A DNA stretch of 64,000 bases, taken from positions 1 through 64,000 of the forward strand of contig CAVSCI010000023.1 of assembly GCA_963726365.1 (NCBI GenBank). Reading direction: 5' to 3'. Below are positions 51,231-61,850 of the stretch, in pieces. Source of the DNA: JAABQG01 sp963726365. GTDB lineage: Bacteria > Pseudomonadota > Gammaproteobacteria > Burkholderiales > Burkholderiaceae_C. Below the pieces are notes generated by a model that had not been told where the DNA came from, did not search any database, and saw nothing but the letters and a program-made list of their open reading frames with translations. The first letter of the stretch is position 1. Every line of letters begins with the position of its first letter. The position numbers and the translations under genes are program-made.

Positions 51231-52565
51231 CTATCCTGCCCTTGCCGCCTCAACCAGCCGCTCGGCACAGGACTTCGCCAGCGCCGCGTCGCGCGCCTCG
51301 ACCATCACGCGCAGCAGAGGTTCGGTGCCACTGGCACGAATCAATACCCTGCCGGAGTCGCCCAATTCGGCCTGCACGGCCTTGATTTCATCAGACAAGG
51401 TCGTGTTGGCTCGCCAGTCCTGCTCCGGCCGCAGACGCACGTTGATCAGTGTCTGCGGGAACAAGGTGACGTCCGTGAGCAATTCGGCCACCGTCCGGCC
51501 GCTGCTCACACAGGCCTGAAGCACCTGCAACGCGCTGACCAGACCATCTCCGGTGGTATGTTTGTCCAGCGCCAACAGGTGGCCCGAGCCTTCACCCCCC
51601 AGGATCCAGCGACGCAGAGTCATCTCTTCCAGCACATAGCGGTCCCCCACTTGGGCCCGCACAAACATGACGCCACGCGCCTTGAGCGCTACCTCCACGG
51701 CCATGTTGGTCATCAGGGTGCCGACGCAGCCGGGGACGTCTTCATCTCGGGCAATGCGATCGGCCACCATCAGGTAGAGCAGTTCATCGCCGTTGTACAG
51801 ACGCCCATCGGCGTCCACCAGTTGCAGGCGATCAGCGTCACCGTCGAGTGCCACACCATAGTCGGCCTTGTGCGCCTTGACGGCCTCGATCAGCGCCTCG
51901 GGGTGCGTCGCGCCCACCTCGTGGTTGATGTTCAGCCCGTCCGGGCTACAGCCGATGGCGACCACATCGGCACCGAGCTCATGGAAAACCTTGGGGGCAA
52001 TCTGGTAGGCCGCGCCATGGGCGGCGTCGACCACGATCTTCAGGCCCCGCAGCGTCAGGTCGTGCGGGAACGTGCTCTTGCAGAACTCGATGTAGCGGCC
52101 GGCGGCATCGTCCAGGCGCCTGGTCTTGCCGAGGCTCGCGGAATCCACCCATTGCGGCGGCTCTTCCAGCATTTCCTCGACAGCCTGCTCCCACGCGTCG
52201 GGCAGCTTGGCGCCCTGTGCACTGAAGAACTTGATGCCGTTGTCCGGAAAGGCGTTATGGCTGGCGCTGATCACCACACCGAGAGCCGCACGCTGCGCCC
52301 GTGTGAGGTAGGCCACGGCGGGCGTGGGCACCGGGCCGAGCAGCACAACGTCCACCCCGGCCGAGTTGAAGCCCGACTCCAGGGCGCTTTCTAGCATGTA
52401 GCCGGAAATGCGCGTGTCCTTGCCAATCAGCACCGTCGGGTTCGGCTCGGTCTGTCGCAGCACACGGCCTACGGCGTGGGCCAGGCGCAGCGCGAAATCA
52501 GGCGTGATCGGGTACTCGCCCACGGTGCCGCGAATTCCGTCGGTTCCAAAGTATTTTCTTGTCAT
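51231..52565 (-). CDS. glmM: Phosphoglucosamine mutase
   Basis: GlmM (444 aa) converts glucosamine-6-phosphate to glucosamine-1-phosphate for UDP-GlcNAc. It begins MTRKYFGTDGIRGTVGEYPI. The phosphoserine loop is ALGVVISASHNAFPDNGIKF, the metal loop VALDGDADRLQLVDADG, and the phosphate-binding loop VLIRASGTEPLLRVMVEA. It is 34 nt after folP, in the same order as E. coli ftsH-folP-glmM. Confidence 0.98.
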   Translation of the reverse strand: MTRKYFGTDGIRGTVGEYPITPDFALRLAHAVGRVLRQTEPNPTVLIGKDTRISGYMLESALESGFNSAGVDVVLLGPVPTPAVAYLTRAQRAALGVVISASHNAFPDNGIKFFSAQGAKLPDAWEQAVEEMLEEPPQWVDSASLGKTRRLDDAAGRYIEFCKSTFPHDLTLRGLKIVVDAAHGAAYQIAPKVFHELGADVVAIGCSPDGLNINHEVGATHPEALIEAVKAHKADYGVALDGDADRLQLVDADGRLYNGDELLYLMVADRIARDEDVPGCVGTLMTNMAVEVALKARGVMFVRAQVGDRYVLEEMTLRRWILGGEGSGHLLALDKHTTGDGLVSALQVLQACVSSGRTVAELLTDVTLFPQTLINVRLRPEQDWRANTTLSDEIKAVQAELGDSGRVLIRASGTEPLLRVMVEARDAALAKSCAERLVEAARAG

Positions 52566-52599
52566 CTCATCGTCCCTCAGTCATTGTTTGCTATCGATT

Positions 52600-53454
52600 T
52601 TATATATCTGCAGAAGCGGCCTGGACCGCCTGAAGTACCTGGAGGCCCTGCACGGTCGCACGCACGTCGTGCACCCGCACGATGGATGCACCCCGCTCGA
52701 CCGCCAGCAGCGCGGCGACCACACTGGCCGTCACCCGTTCAGCCGGTGCCGGAGCCTGGCCACGCCGTGCGATCACGGCCCCGAGCGAGGACTTGCGCGA
52801 CCAGCCGACAAGCAGTGGAAAACCCAGCGTCAGAAACTCGTCTTGTCGGGCCAGCAGGCTGAAATTCTGAACCACGGTCTTGCCAAAGCCCACGCCGGGG
52901 TCGAGGGCGATGCGATCGTGGTTCACCCCCAGCGCCTGAATGCGCGCGGATGCCTGCGCCAGAAAGGCCCGCACCGGCGCGACCACGTCGCCCTCCATGG
53001 GGGCCACCTGCATGGTCTGTGGCTCGCGGTGCATGTGCATGAGACAGACCCCGCAGGAGGGGTGCCGCGCCACCACCCCGGCCGCACCGCTGTGGCTCAG
53101 CGCCGCGATGTCGTTGATGATGTCCGCGCCCAGATCGAGCACGGCCTGCATCACCTCCGGCTTGTAGGTGTCCACCGAAACGGGCACGCCGAGCTTCGTT
53201 GCTTCGCGCACCAGCGGCACGACACGCGCCAGTTCTTCCTCGCGCGAAACGGCGGGCGAGCCCGGTCGCGTCGATTCACCGCCGATATCGAGGATGTCGG
53301 CCCCGTCCTTCAGCAATTTCTCGCAGTGTCGCAGCGCAGCGGCTGTGGTCGCATTCTGCCCGCCGTCGGAAAACGAATCGGGCGTGACGTTGACGATGCC
53401 CATCACCTGCGGACGCGCGAGGTCGATGCGAAAGCGGGAGGTCTGCCAGAACAT
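52600..53454 (-). CDS. folP: Dihydropteroate synthase
   Basis: FolP (284 aa) joins pterin pyrophosphate and p-aminobenzoate in folate synthesis and is the sulfonamide target. The two pterin-binding signatures are VMGIVNVTPDSFSDGGQNAT and ILDIGGESTRPGSPAVSREE. IALDPGVGFGKTVVQNF and LLVGWSRKSSLGAVIARRG complete the barrel. A hairpin that can terminate transcription lies between ftsH and this gene, so expression may be partly independent. Confidence 0.97.
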   Translation of the reverse strand: MFWQTSRFRIDLARPQVMGIVNVTPDSFSDGGQNATTAAALRHCEKLLKDGADILDIGGESTRPGSPAVSREEELARVVPLVREATKLGVPVSVDTYKPEVMQAVLDLGADIINDIAALSHSGAAGVVARHPSCGVCLMHMHREPQTMQVAPMEGDVVAPVRAFLAQASARIQALGVNHDRIALDPGVGFGKTVVQNFSLLARQDEFLTLGFPLLVGWSRKSSLGAVIARRGQAPAPAERVTASVVAALLAVERGASIVRVHDVRATVQGLQVLQAVQAASADI

Positions 53455-53499
53455 GCGAAGCGGAGGGCCGGAGAGATGAGTAAGGATACGGGGAAAAGG

Positions 53500-53519
53500 A
53501 AACGGGGCCGAAGCCCCGT
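53500..53519 (-). terminator. UUCG-tetraloop hairpin between ftsH and folP
   Basis: On the minus strand ACGGGGC-TTCG-GCCCCGT is a perfect 7-bp stem with the very stable UUCG loop, followed by TTTCCTTTTCC. It lies 35 nt after the ftsH stop and 48 nt before the folP start. It may end or attenuate ftsH transcripts, or only stabilize their 3' end. Confidence 0.65.
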
Positions 53520-53553
53520 GATGGTCGCTGCCTTGATCGAGCCGGCAGGCGGG

Positions 53554-55470
<1,917 letters not shown>

Positions 55471-55507
55471 GCCGGGCTCCAGTCACAGTACTTCATTAAG
55501 CAAAGAT

Positions 55508-55535
55508 AAGTGAAGGTCATTTTAGGCGTTTCAAG
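55508..55535 (-). promoter_or_regulatory. Sigma-32-like promoter upstream of ftsH
   Basis: On the minus strand CTTGAAA at 55535-55529 matches the heat-shock -35, and after 13 nt CTTCACTT at 55515-55508 partly matches the CCCCATxT -10. It lies in the 148-nt gap between rlmE and ftsH, about 38 nt before the TTG start. ftsH is a known sigma-32 target in E. coli. The -10 match is imperfect. Confidence 0.4.
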
Positions 55536-55618
55536 CGCACCATCCATGGTTTTTGCCCATTCCAGCCACAGACGCTGCATGGGTTTGTGCCTGTTTCAGG
55601 CAGCATTCTTGATCTGCG

Positions 55619-56302
55619 TTAGCTTTCGCCAGACGATTTCAGTCCCCGGCCCACCAAAAAAGTCTCCGAGGACTTGTCACGCGAGGCCTTCGGCTTGATT
55701 GGTTTGACGATGCGAAATGTTGCCTTGAACAACTTGACCAGTTCGTCGTAACCGCCCCCATGGAACAGCTTGACGACCAATGTCCCATCGGGTTTCATAT
55801 GTTTTTTCGCAAACTCCACCGCAAGTTCGACCAAGTGCACGATTCGGGCTGCATCGGCTGAGGGGATGCCGGAAAGGTTGGGCGCCATATCAGAGACCAC
55901 GACATCGGCGCGTCGACTGGTCAGAGCGGCTTCAAGCCGGTTCAGCATATCGGCATCGCGAAAATCGCCCTGAAGAAAAGTCACGCCTTCCACCGGCTCC
56001 ATCGGAAGCATGTCCAAAGCAATGATGGTGCCGTTCAACTCTCCCGCCGCCGCGCCCCCGCCAGTCGCCGTTCTGGGTGATAGTTTGCGCCGCAAGTACT
56101 GGCTCCATGCCCCCGGTGCCGATCCGAGATCAACGACCACGTGGCCCGGAATGACGAGGCCGAACGCCTCATCGATTTCCTTGAGCTTGTAAGCAGCGCG
56201 GGCGCGGTAGCCTTCTTTCTGGGCCAGCTTGACGTAGGTATCGTTGACATGGTCGTTAAGCCACGCCTTGTTGACTTTTTTGCTCTGGGTTCTGGTTTTC
56301 AT
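55619..56302 (-). CDS. rlmE: 23S rRNA (uridine-2'-O)-methyltransferase RlmE
   Basis: RlmE/RrmJ/FtsJ (227 aa) methylates U2552 of 23S rRNA. ATG 56302 (MKTRTQSKKVNKAWLNDHVN) is used; the longer frame upstream is antisense to yhbY. The SAM site is VVVDLGSAPGAWSQYLRRK, and the K-D-K-E tetrad includes SDMAPNLSG and LVVKLFHGGGYDELV. An insert of ATGGGAAAGEL after the SAM motif is slightly longer than in E. coli. It is divergent from yhbY with 21 nt between the start codons. Confidence 0.96.
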   Translation of the reverse strand: MKTRTQSKKVNKAWLNDHVNDTYVKLAQKEGYRARAAYKLKEIDEAFGLVIPGHVVVDLGSAPGAWSQYLRRKLSPRTATGGGAAAGELNGTIIALDMLPMEPVEGVTFLQGDFRDADMLNRLEAALTSRRADVVVSDMAPNLSGIPSADAARIVHLVELAVEFAKKHMKPDGTLVVKLFHGGGYDELVKLFKATFRIVKPIKPKASRDKSSETFLVGRGLKSSGES

Positions 56303-56323
56303 CTTGGCCTTGATAATACGGCC

Positions 56324-56797
56324 ATGCCTCAAATTCAACTTACCCCTGCCCAGCGCAAGGTCCACCGCGCCGACGCCCATCATCTGGACCCCGTCGTCAT
56401 GATCGGTGGAGATGGACTGACACCCGCCGTCATCAAGGAAGCCAACGCTGCGCTGAGTGCGCATGGACTCATCAAGATCCGCGTGCTCGGCGACGACCGC
56501 GCCGCCCGCGAGCTGATGTATCAAGCGCTGGCCAATGAGCTCAACGCTGCGCCGATACAGCACATCGGCAAACTGCTGGTGCTTTGGCGCCCGATGCCCG
56601 AGAAAGAAAAAGCGGTTGACGAGGACCGAATGCCCGGCCCGCGCGACTTCAAGGTCCTGAAGTACAGCAAGCGCGGCGGCCAAAGGCCCGAAGTGAAGAC
56701 TTTGCGCGTTCTGGGCAATCAGCGCCTGACTCCTGGCGGGCAGGTCAAGCGCGCCAAACCAAAAATGAAGTCCTTGAAAAAAGGTCGCCACGACTGA
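56324..56797 (+). CDS. yhbY: CRM-domain RNA-binding protein YhbY
   Basis: A ribosome-assembly protein of 157 aa. The CRM domain occupies about the first 95 residues: QIQLTPAQRKVHRADAHHLD, VVMIGGDGLTPAVIKEANAA and the conserved LIKIRVLGDDRAARELMYQA. A C-terminal extension of about 60 residues rich in Lys and Arg follows (QVKRAKPKMKSLKKGRHD), longer than E. coli YhbY (97 aa). It is divergent from rlmE, the conserved pairing. The glycosyltransferase gene begins 5 nt after its stop. Confidence 0.93.
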   Translation: MPQIQLTPAQRKVHRADAHHLDPVVMIGGDGLTPAVIKEANAALSAHGLIKIRVLGDDRAARELMYQALANELNAAPIQHIGKLLVLWRPMPEKEKAVDEDRMPGPRDFKVLKYSKRGGQRPEVKTLRVLGNQRLTPGGQVKRAKPKMKSLKKGRHD

Positions 56798-56802
56798 TCA
56801 CC

Positions 56803-57546
56803 ATGATGTCCGCTGACCCGTCTCAACGCATCGTCATCTGCATGAAATGGGGCACGAAATACGGCCCTGAATACGTCAACCGGCTGTATGCAATGGTGCG
56901 CCGGCACCTCACTGGCGACTTCCGCATGGTCTGCCTGACCGACGACGCAACAGGTATACGGAACGAGGTGGAATGCTTCCCCATCCCGGCTCTGGATCTG
57001 CCACCGGGCATTCCTGAACGCGGCTGGACCAAACTGGTCAGCTTTGCCGAGGACCTGTATGGATTGAAGGGCACGGCACTGTTCCTTGATGTGGATGTGG
57101 TCGTCGTAGGATCGCTGGACGGTTTTTTTGAAGTGCCGGGCGAATTTCTCGTCATCCACGACTACAAGCGCCCGTGGCGGATCACGGGAAATTCGTCTGT
57201 TTACCGTTTCGAGCTGGGGGCACACCCTGATGTGCTGCGCTATTTCCGCACACACGTAGAGGAAGTGCGAAAAGAGTTCCGCAATGAGCAGGCCTATCTT
57301 TCCGACTTTCTGCATAAGCAGGGCAAACTGAAATACTGGCCGACTGCCTGGTGCCCGAGCTTCAAGTACCACGGCATCCCGATATGGCCCTCTAACTACT
57401 GGAAGCCGCCATTCATCCCGGCCGATGCCCGCATCGTCATTTTTCATGGCGAATGCAACCCGCCTGATGCGCTGGTGGGGCGACGCAACCGCCGTTTCCG
57501 GTTCATTCGGCCAGCGCGCTGGATTGCCGAACACTGGCGCGAATAG
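56803..57546 (+). CDS. Glycosyltransferase-like protein
   Basis: A 247-aa soluble protein. VICMKWGTKYGPEYVNRLYA at the start, LFLDVDVVVVGSLDGFFEVP near residue 98 with the DxD motif, and VIFHGECNPPDAL near the C-terminus with a likely metal-binding His suggest a GT-A fold related to family 8 and similar enzymes. There are no membrane helices. It follows yhbY by 5 nt, so it is probably cotranscribed, but no polysaccharide genes are near. The acceptor is unknown. It is convergent with DUF4149. Confidence 0.75.
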   Translation: MMSADPSQRIVICMKWGTKYGPEYVNRLYAMVRRHLTGDFRMVCLTDDATGIRNEVECFPIPALDLPPGIPERGWTKLVSFAEDLYGLKGTALFLDVDVVVVGSLDGFFEVPGEFLVIHDYKRPWRITGNSSVYRFELGAHPDVLRYFRTHVEEVRKEFRNEQAYLSDFLHKQGKLKYWPTAWCPSFKYHGIPIWPSNYWKPPFIPADARIVIFHGECNPPDALVGRRNRRFRFIRPARWIAEHWRE

Positions 57547-57590
57547 CCGAATCGCTATTGGAGTGGGGTTGATCCCTGCGAGCAGAGATT

Positions 57591-58007
57591 TCAGGGCGCC
57601 TGGCGCGCGGTCAGCCGCCACAAAAGCAGGCCGACGCAAATCCATTGAAGGAAATACATGGCGCTCCCGACGCTGTGCCAGAAACTGAGGTTTTCGCGCG
57701 CCACGATACGCGGGGACACGCCAAACTCGACCAGAAGCGACAACAACATTGAAAACGCTATCAGACCGATAGCATTAAACGACCCCTTGACGCTGGGAAA
57801 AGACTTTTTTGGCCCGAAAATCATTAACAGGAGCAGACCGCAGCCCACAGACACGCCGGTTTGCGCAGCAAACAACCTTGCCGCCATGCCACCGGCTTGT
57901 GCCGGCGTTGGAAGATGGGCAAACAACATTGGCACCACAAGAAAACCCAGTGTCGTGAGGCTGCCCCACCACAGGGCAGCGATAACCAGTGCAAGACGCT
58001 CTTTCAC
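57591..58007 (-). CDS. DUF4149 membrane protein
   Basis: A 138-aa protein with four hydrophobic segments. LALVIAALWWGSLTTLGFLV and VVPMLFAHLPTPAQAGGMAA are the DUF4149 start, and SFWHSVGSAMYFLQWICVGL is the last helix. Between helices two and three lies GPKKSFPSVKGSFNAIG, encoded by a copy of the dispersed element; relatives would be expected to have a shorter loop. It is downstream of greA by 14 nt, as in other Burkholderiales. Confidence 0.85.
   Translation of the reverse strand: MKERLALVIAALWWGSLTTLGFLVVPMLFAHLPTPAQAGGMAARLFAAQTGVSVGCGLLLLMIFGPKKSFPSVKGSFNAIGLIAFSMLLSLLVEFGVSPRIVARENLSFWHSVGSAMYFLQWICVGLLLWRLTARQAP
57758..57811 (+). repeat. Dispersed ATAGC-17-CGCTGG element, copy 5 (inside DUF4149 gene)
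   Basis: GCTATC-AGACC-GATAGC at 57758-57773 forms a small dyad at its start; ATAGC at 57769-57773, 17 nt, CGCTGG at 57791-57796, then a T-rich tail. In the gene's frame it encodes FPSVKGSFNAIG. Confidence 0.75.
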
Positions 58008-58021
58008 CGTGTTCGAAATGG

Positions 58022-58498
58022 TCAGGTGTAGGAAACGGCCACGACTTCGTACCGACGGATACCGCCAGGCGCCAGCACTTCAGCCGTGTCGCCCTCCTCC
58101 TTGCCAATCAACGCTCGCGCGATGGGGCTGGAGATGTTGATCAGGCCATGTTTGAGATCAGCCTCGTCCTCACCAACGATCTGGTAGGTCACCAAGGCGC
58201 CCGAGTCTTCGTCAGAAAGTTCTACCGTCGCGCCAAAAACCACACGCCCGCCGGCATCCAGCGTGCTGGGGTCGATAACCTGGGCCGCCGAGAGCTTGCC
58301 TTCGACCTCCTGGATACGGCCTTCGATGAAGCCCTGCCGATCCTTCGCGGCCTCGTACTCGGCGTTTTCGCTCAGGTCACCCTGTGCCCTCGCCTCCGCG
58401 ATGGCGTTGATCACCCACGGGCGGTCAACCGTCTTGAGCCGGTGCAACTCAGCCTTGAGCTTCTCAGCGCCTCGTTTGGTGATGGGAATAGTGGCCAT
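58022..58498 (-). CDS. greA: Transcription elongation factor GreA
   Basis: GreA (158 aa) rescues backtracked RNA polymerase by stimulating transcript cleavage. The N-terminal coiled coil (AEKLKAELHRLKTVDRPWVI) with the acidic tip GDLSENAEYEAAKDRQGFIE, and the C-terminal FKBP-like domain (NISSPIARALIGKEEGDTAE) are complete. It lies 82 nt after carB, with a hairpin between, and before DUF4149. Confidence 0.98.
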   Translation of the reverse strand: MATIPITKRGAEKLKAELHRLKTVDRPWVINAIAEARAQGDLSENAEYEAAKDRQGFIEGRIQEVEGKLSAAQVIDPSTLDAGGRVVFGATVELSDEDSGALVTYQIVGEDEADLKHGLINISSPIARALIGKEEGDTAEVLAPGGIRRYEVVAVSYT

Positions 58499-58510
58499 GA
58501 TTTACTTCTC

Positions 58511-58545
58511 CAAAAGGAAACCGCCGAGCGTTGCCGTCCGGCGGT
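58511..58545 (-). terminator. Hairpin with T-rich tail between carB and greA
   Basis: On the minus strand ACCGCCG and CGGCGGT (58539-58545 and 58520-58526) form a 7-bp stem around a 12-nt loop, followed by TTCCTTTTGG. It can attenuate read-through from carAB into greA. It overlaps the greA leader. Confidence 0.5.
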
Positions 58546-58580
58546 GTCTGAAAGCGCAGATTATGCCGCGAACCGGTGCC

Positions 58581-61500
58581 TCAAGCCGCCAGCTGCGCGT
58601 GCATTTCCTGCACTGAGATGATGCCGAGGTTGTCCATGTACTTCATGCCCTCGACAGCGGCCTCGGCCCCGGCGATGGTCGTGAAGGTTGTGACGCGCGC
58701 CAGCAGCGAAGAGGTCCTGATCTGGCGCGAGTCCATGATGGCGTTCCGGCGTTCTTCCACGGTATTGATGACCAGCGCAATTTCGTTGTTCTTGATCATG
58801 TCGACGATATGGGGGCGCCCTTCCGTGACCTTGTTGACCACATTCACCGGCACCCCCGACGCCGCAATCGCGGCCGCCGTACCTTTGGTCGCCACCAGCA
58901 CAAAGCCCAGGTCGCTGAGTTGGCGTGCCACCTCGACAGCGCGTGGCTTGTCACCATTCTTCACCGTCAGGAACACTTTGCCGGCCGGTTCGCCGGCAGC
59001 GTCGAACGGCTTCGGCAACCGGGTGCCGGCACCCAGTTGACTCTTGACGAAGGCCTCGCCAAACGTCTTGCCGACGCCCATCACCTCACCAGTGGATTTC
59101 ATCTCCGGGCCGAGAATGGTGTCGACGCCTGGGAATTTGACGAACGGGAATACCGCTTCCTTGACGCTGAAATAGGGCGGAGACACCTCGTGAAAAATGC
59201 CTTGCGCCGCGAGCGTCTGGCCGGCCATGCAGCGTGCCGCGACTTTTGCCAGCGGGATGCCGGTGGCTTTGGAGACAAAGGGCACGGTACGCGAAGCCCT
59301 CGGATTCACTTCGAGCACGTAGATGACGTCCTGGCCGTCGACGTTCTGGATGGCAAACTGAACGTTCATCAGTCCCACCACATTCAGGGCTCCGGCCATG
59401 GCAGCTGACTGACGCTTGAGCTCGGTCACGGTCTCGGCCGACAGACTGTAGGGAGGTAACGAGCAGGCCGAGTCGCCACTGTGCACGCCCGCCTGTTCAA
59501 TGTGTTCCATCACGCCGCCGATGAAGGTCTTGCCTTCGGGGTCGCGCAGGCAGTCCACGTCGCATTCGATGGCGTCGTTCAGGAAGCGGTCGAGCAACAC
59601 CGGCGAATCGTGGCTGACCTTGACCGCTTCGCGCATGTAACGCTCCAGATCCCGCTGCTCGTGCACGATTTCCATCGCGCGCCCACCCAGCACGTAGCTC
59701 GGTCGCACGACCAGGGGATAACCCAGCGCAGCGGCTTTCTCGAGCGCTTCAGGCTCGGTCCGTGCGGTTGCGTTGGGTGGCTGGCGAAGGCCCAGCGCAT
59801 GCAGCAGCTTCTGGAAACGCTCACGGTCTTCAGCCGCATCGATCATGTCCGGGCTGGTGCCGATAATCGGCACGCCATTGGCTTCCAGGTCGAGCGCCAG
59901 CTTCAACGGCGTTTGCCCACCATACTGGACAATGACGCCCAGCGGCTTCTCCTTGTCCACGATCTCCAGCACGTCCTCCAGTGTCAGGGGCTCAAAGTAA
60001 AGGCGGTCGGAGGTGTCGTAGTCGGTGGAAACGGTCTCAGGGTTGCAGTTGACCATGATGGTCTCATAGCCATCTTCGCGCATGGCGAGCGCGGCATGGA
60101 CGCAGCAATAGTCGAACTCGATGCCTTGGCCGATGCGGTTGGGCCCGCCGCCGAGCACCATGATCTTTCTTTTATTCGTTGGCTCCGCCTCGCATTCATC
60201 CTCATAGGTCGAGTACATGTAGGCTGTGTCTGTTGAGAATTCGGCGGCACAGGTGTCCACGCGCTTATAGACAGGGCGGACATTCAAGGTTCGCCGCGCA
60301 TCACGGACCGCTTTTTCCGTCGTCTTGAGCAACTTGGCAAGGCGTCGGTCTGCAAAACCTTTCTTCTTGAGCGAGCGCAGCGTGCCAGCGTCAAGCAGGG
60401 CCAGCGCGCCGTCGCCATTGCCGGCCGCGAAGTGGTCAAGCTCCAGTTCGATCTTGACGATCTCTTCGATCTGCACCAGAAACCACTTGTCAATCTTGGT
60501 GACGTCGTGCACCTCGTCCAACGTCCAGCCGGAAGCAAAGGCATCGCCCACATACCAGATCCGGTCAGGGCCCGGTTCCCCGAGTTCCTTCTCAAGAATT
60601 TCCCGGTCCTGAGTCTTCTCGTTCATCCCGTCCACACCGACTTCGAGGCCGCGCAGCGCCTTCTGGAACGACTCCTGGAACGTCCGGCCCATGGCCATGA
60701 CTTCACCGACCGACTTCATCTGGGTGGTCAGGCGGCTGTCCGCGGTCGGGAACTTCTCGAAGGCAAAGCGCGGGATCTTGGTCACCACGTAGTCAATGCT
60801 GGGCTCGAAGCTGGCTGGCGTCGCTCCGCCAGTGATCTCGTTGCGCAGTTCATCCAGGGTGTAGCCCACGGCCAGCTTGGCGGCAACCTTGGCAATCGGA
60901 AAGCCGGTGGCCTTGGAGGCCAGGGCGGACGAGCGAGATACCCGGGGATTCATCTCGATCACGACCATCCGGCCGTCCTTCGGATTGATCGAGAACTGCA
61001 CGTTGGAACCGCCCGTGTCGACCCCGATTTCGCGCAGAACAGCCAGCGAGGCGTTGCGCATGATCTGGTATTCCTTGTCGGTCAGCGTCTGGGCCGGCGC
61101 CACAGTGATCGAGTCACCGGTGTGCACGCCCATGGGGTCCAGGTTCTCGATCGAGCAAACGATGATGCAGTTGTCGGCCTTGTCGCGCACGACCTCCATC
61201 TCGTACTCTTTCCAGCCGAGCAGCGACTCCTCGATCAACAGTTCGTTCGTCGGAGATGCCTCAAGTCCACGCTTGCAGATGACCTCGAACTCCTCCGAGT
61301 TGTAGGCGATGCCCCCGCCCGTGCCACCGAGCGTGAAGCTGGGTCGAATCACCGTTGGAAAGCCCAGCGTTTTCTGGACTGTCCAGGCTTCTTCCATGCT
61401 GTGGGCAATTCCCGAGCGCGCGGAACCCAGACCGATCTTGGTCATGGCATCCTTGAACTTCAGACGATCTTCGGCCTTGTCGATCGCTTCAGGCGTGGCG

Positions 61501-61850
61501 CCGATCAGTTCCACCTTGTATTTGTCGAGCACACCTTGATGCCACAGGTCCAGCGCGCAGTTCAGCGCGGTCTGGCCGCCCATGGTGGGCAGGATCGCAT
61601 CGGGCCGTTCTTTGGCGATGATCTTCTCGACCGTCTGCCAGGTGATGGGCTCGATATAGGTCACGTCGGCGGTGGCCGGGTCGGTCATGATCGTCGCTGG
61701 GTTGCTGTTGATCAGGATGACTTTGTAGCCCTCTTCGCGCAGTGCCTTGCAGGCCTGCACGCCGGAGTAATCAAACTCGCAGGCCTGGCCAATGATGATC
61801 GGCCCGGCGCCGATGATGAGGATGCTCTTGAGATCGATGCGCTTAGGCAT
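58581..61850 (-). CDS. carB: Carbamoyl-phosphate synthase large subunit
   Basis: CarB (1089 aa) makes carbamoyl phosphate for pyrimidines and arginine. It is an internal duplication of two ATP-grasp synthetase halves (ILIIGAGPIIIGQACEFDYS at the start, MVLGGGPNRIGQGIEFDYCC at the second half), with a C-terminal allosteric MGS-like domain (GVPVNVVNKVTEGRPHIVDM) that senses UMP and ornithine. The length is normal. It overlaps the end of carA by 8 nt. Confidence 0.98.
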   Translation of the reverse strand: MPKRIDLKSILIIGAGPIIIGQACEFDYSGVQACKALREEGYKVILINSNPATIMTDPATADVTYIEPITWQTVEKIIAKERPDAILPTMGGQTALNCALDLWHQGVLDKYKVELIGATPEAIDKAEDRLKFKDAMTKIGLGSARSGIAHSMEEAWTVQKTLGFPTVIRPSFTLGGTGGGIAYNSEEFEVICKRGLEASPTNELLIEESLLGWKEYEMEVVRDKADNCIIVCSIENLDPMGVHTGDSITVAPAQTLTDKEYQIMRNASLAVLREIGVDTGGSNVQFSINPKDGRMVVIEMNPRVSRSSALASKATGFPIAKVAAKLAVGYTLDELRNEITGGATPASFEPSIDYVVTKIPRFAFEKFPTADSRLTTQMKSVGEVMAMGRTFQESFQKALRGLEVGVDGMNEKTQDREILEKELGEPGPDRIWYVGDAFASGWTLDEVHDVTKIDKWFLVQIEEIVKIELELDHFAAGNGDGALALLDAGTLRSLKKKGFADRRLAKLLKTTEKAVRDARRTLNVRPVYKRVDTCAAEFSTDTAYMYSTYEDECEAEPTNKRKIMVLGGGPNRIGQGIEFDYCCVHAALAMREDGYETIMVNCNPETVSTDYDTSDRLYFEPLTLEDVLEIVDKEKPLGVIVQYGGQTPLKLALDLEANGVPIIGTSPDMIDAAEDRERFQKLLHALGLRQPPNATARTEPEALEKAAALGYPLVVRPSYVLGGRAMEIVHEQRDLERYMREAVKVSHDSPVLLDRFLNDAIECDVDCLRDPEGKTFIGGVMEHIEQAGVHSGDSACSLPPYSLSAETVTELKRQSAAMAGALNVVGLMNVQFAIQNVDGQDVIYVLEVNPRASRTVPFVSKATGIPLAKVAARCMAGQTLAAQGIFHEVSPPYFSVKEAVFPFVKFPGVDTILGPEMKSTGEVMGVGKTFGEAFVKSQLGAGTRLPKPFDAAGEPAGKVFLTVKNGDKPRAVEVARQLSDLGFVLVATKGTAAAIAASGVPVNVVNKVTEGRPHIVDMIKNNEIALVINTVEERRNAIMDSRQIRTSSLLARVTTFTTIAGAEAAVEGMKYMDNLGIISVQEMHAQLAA

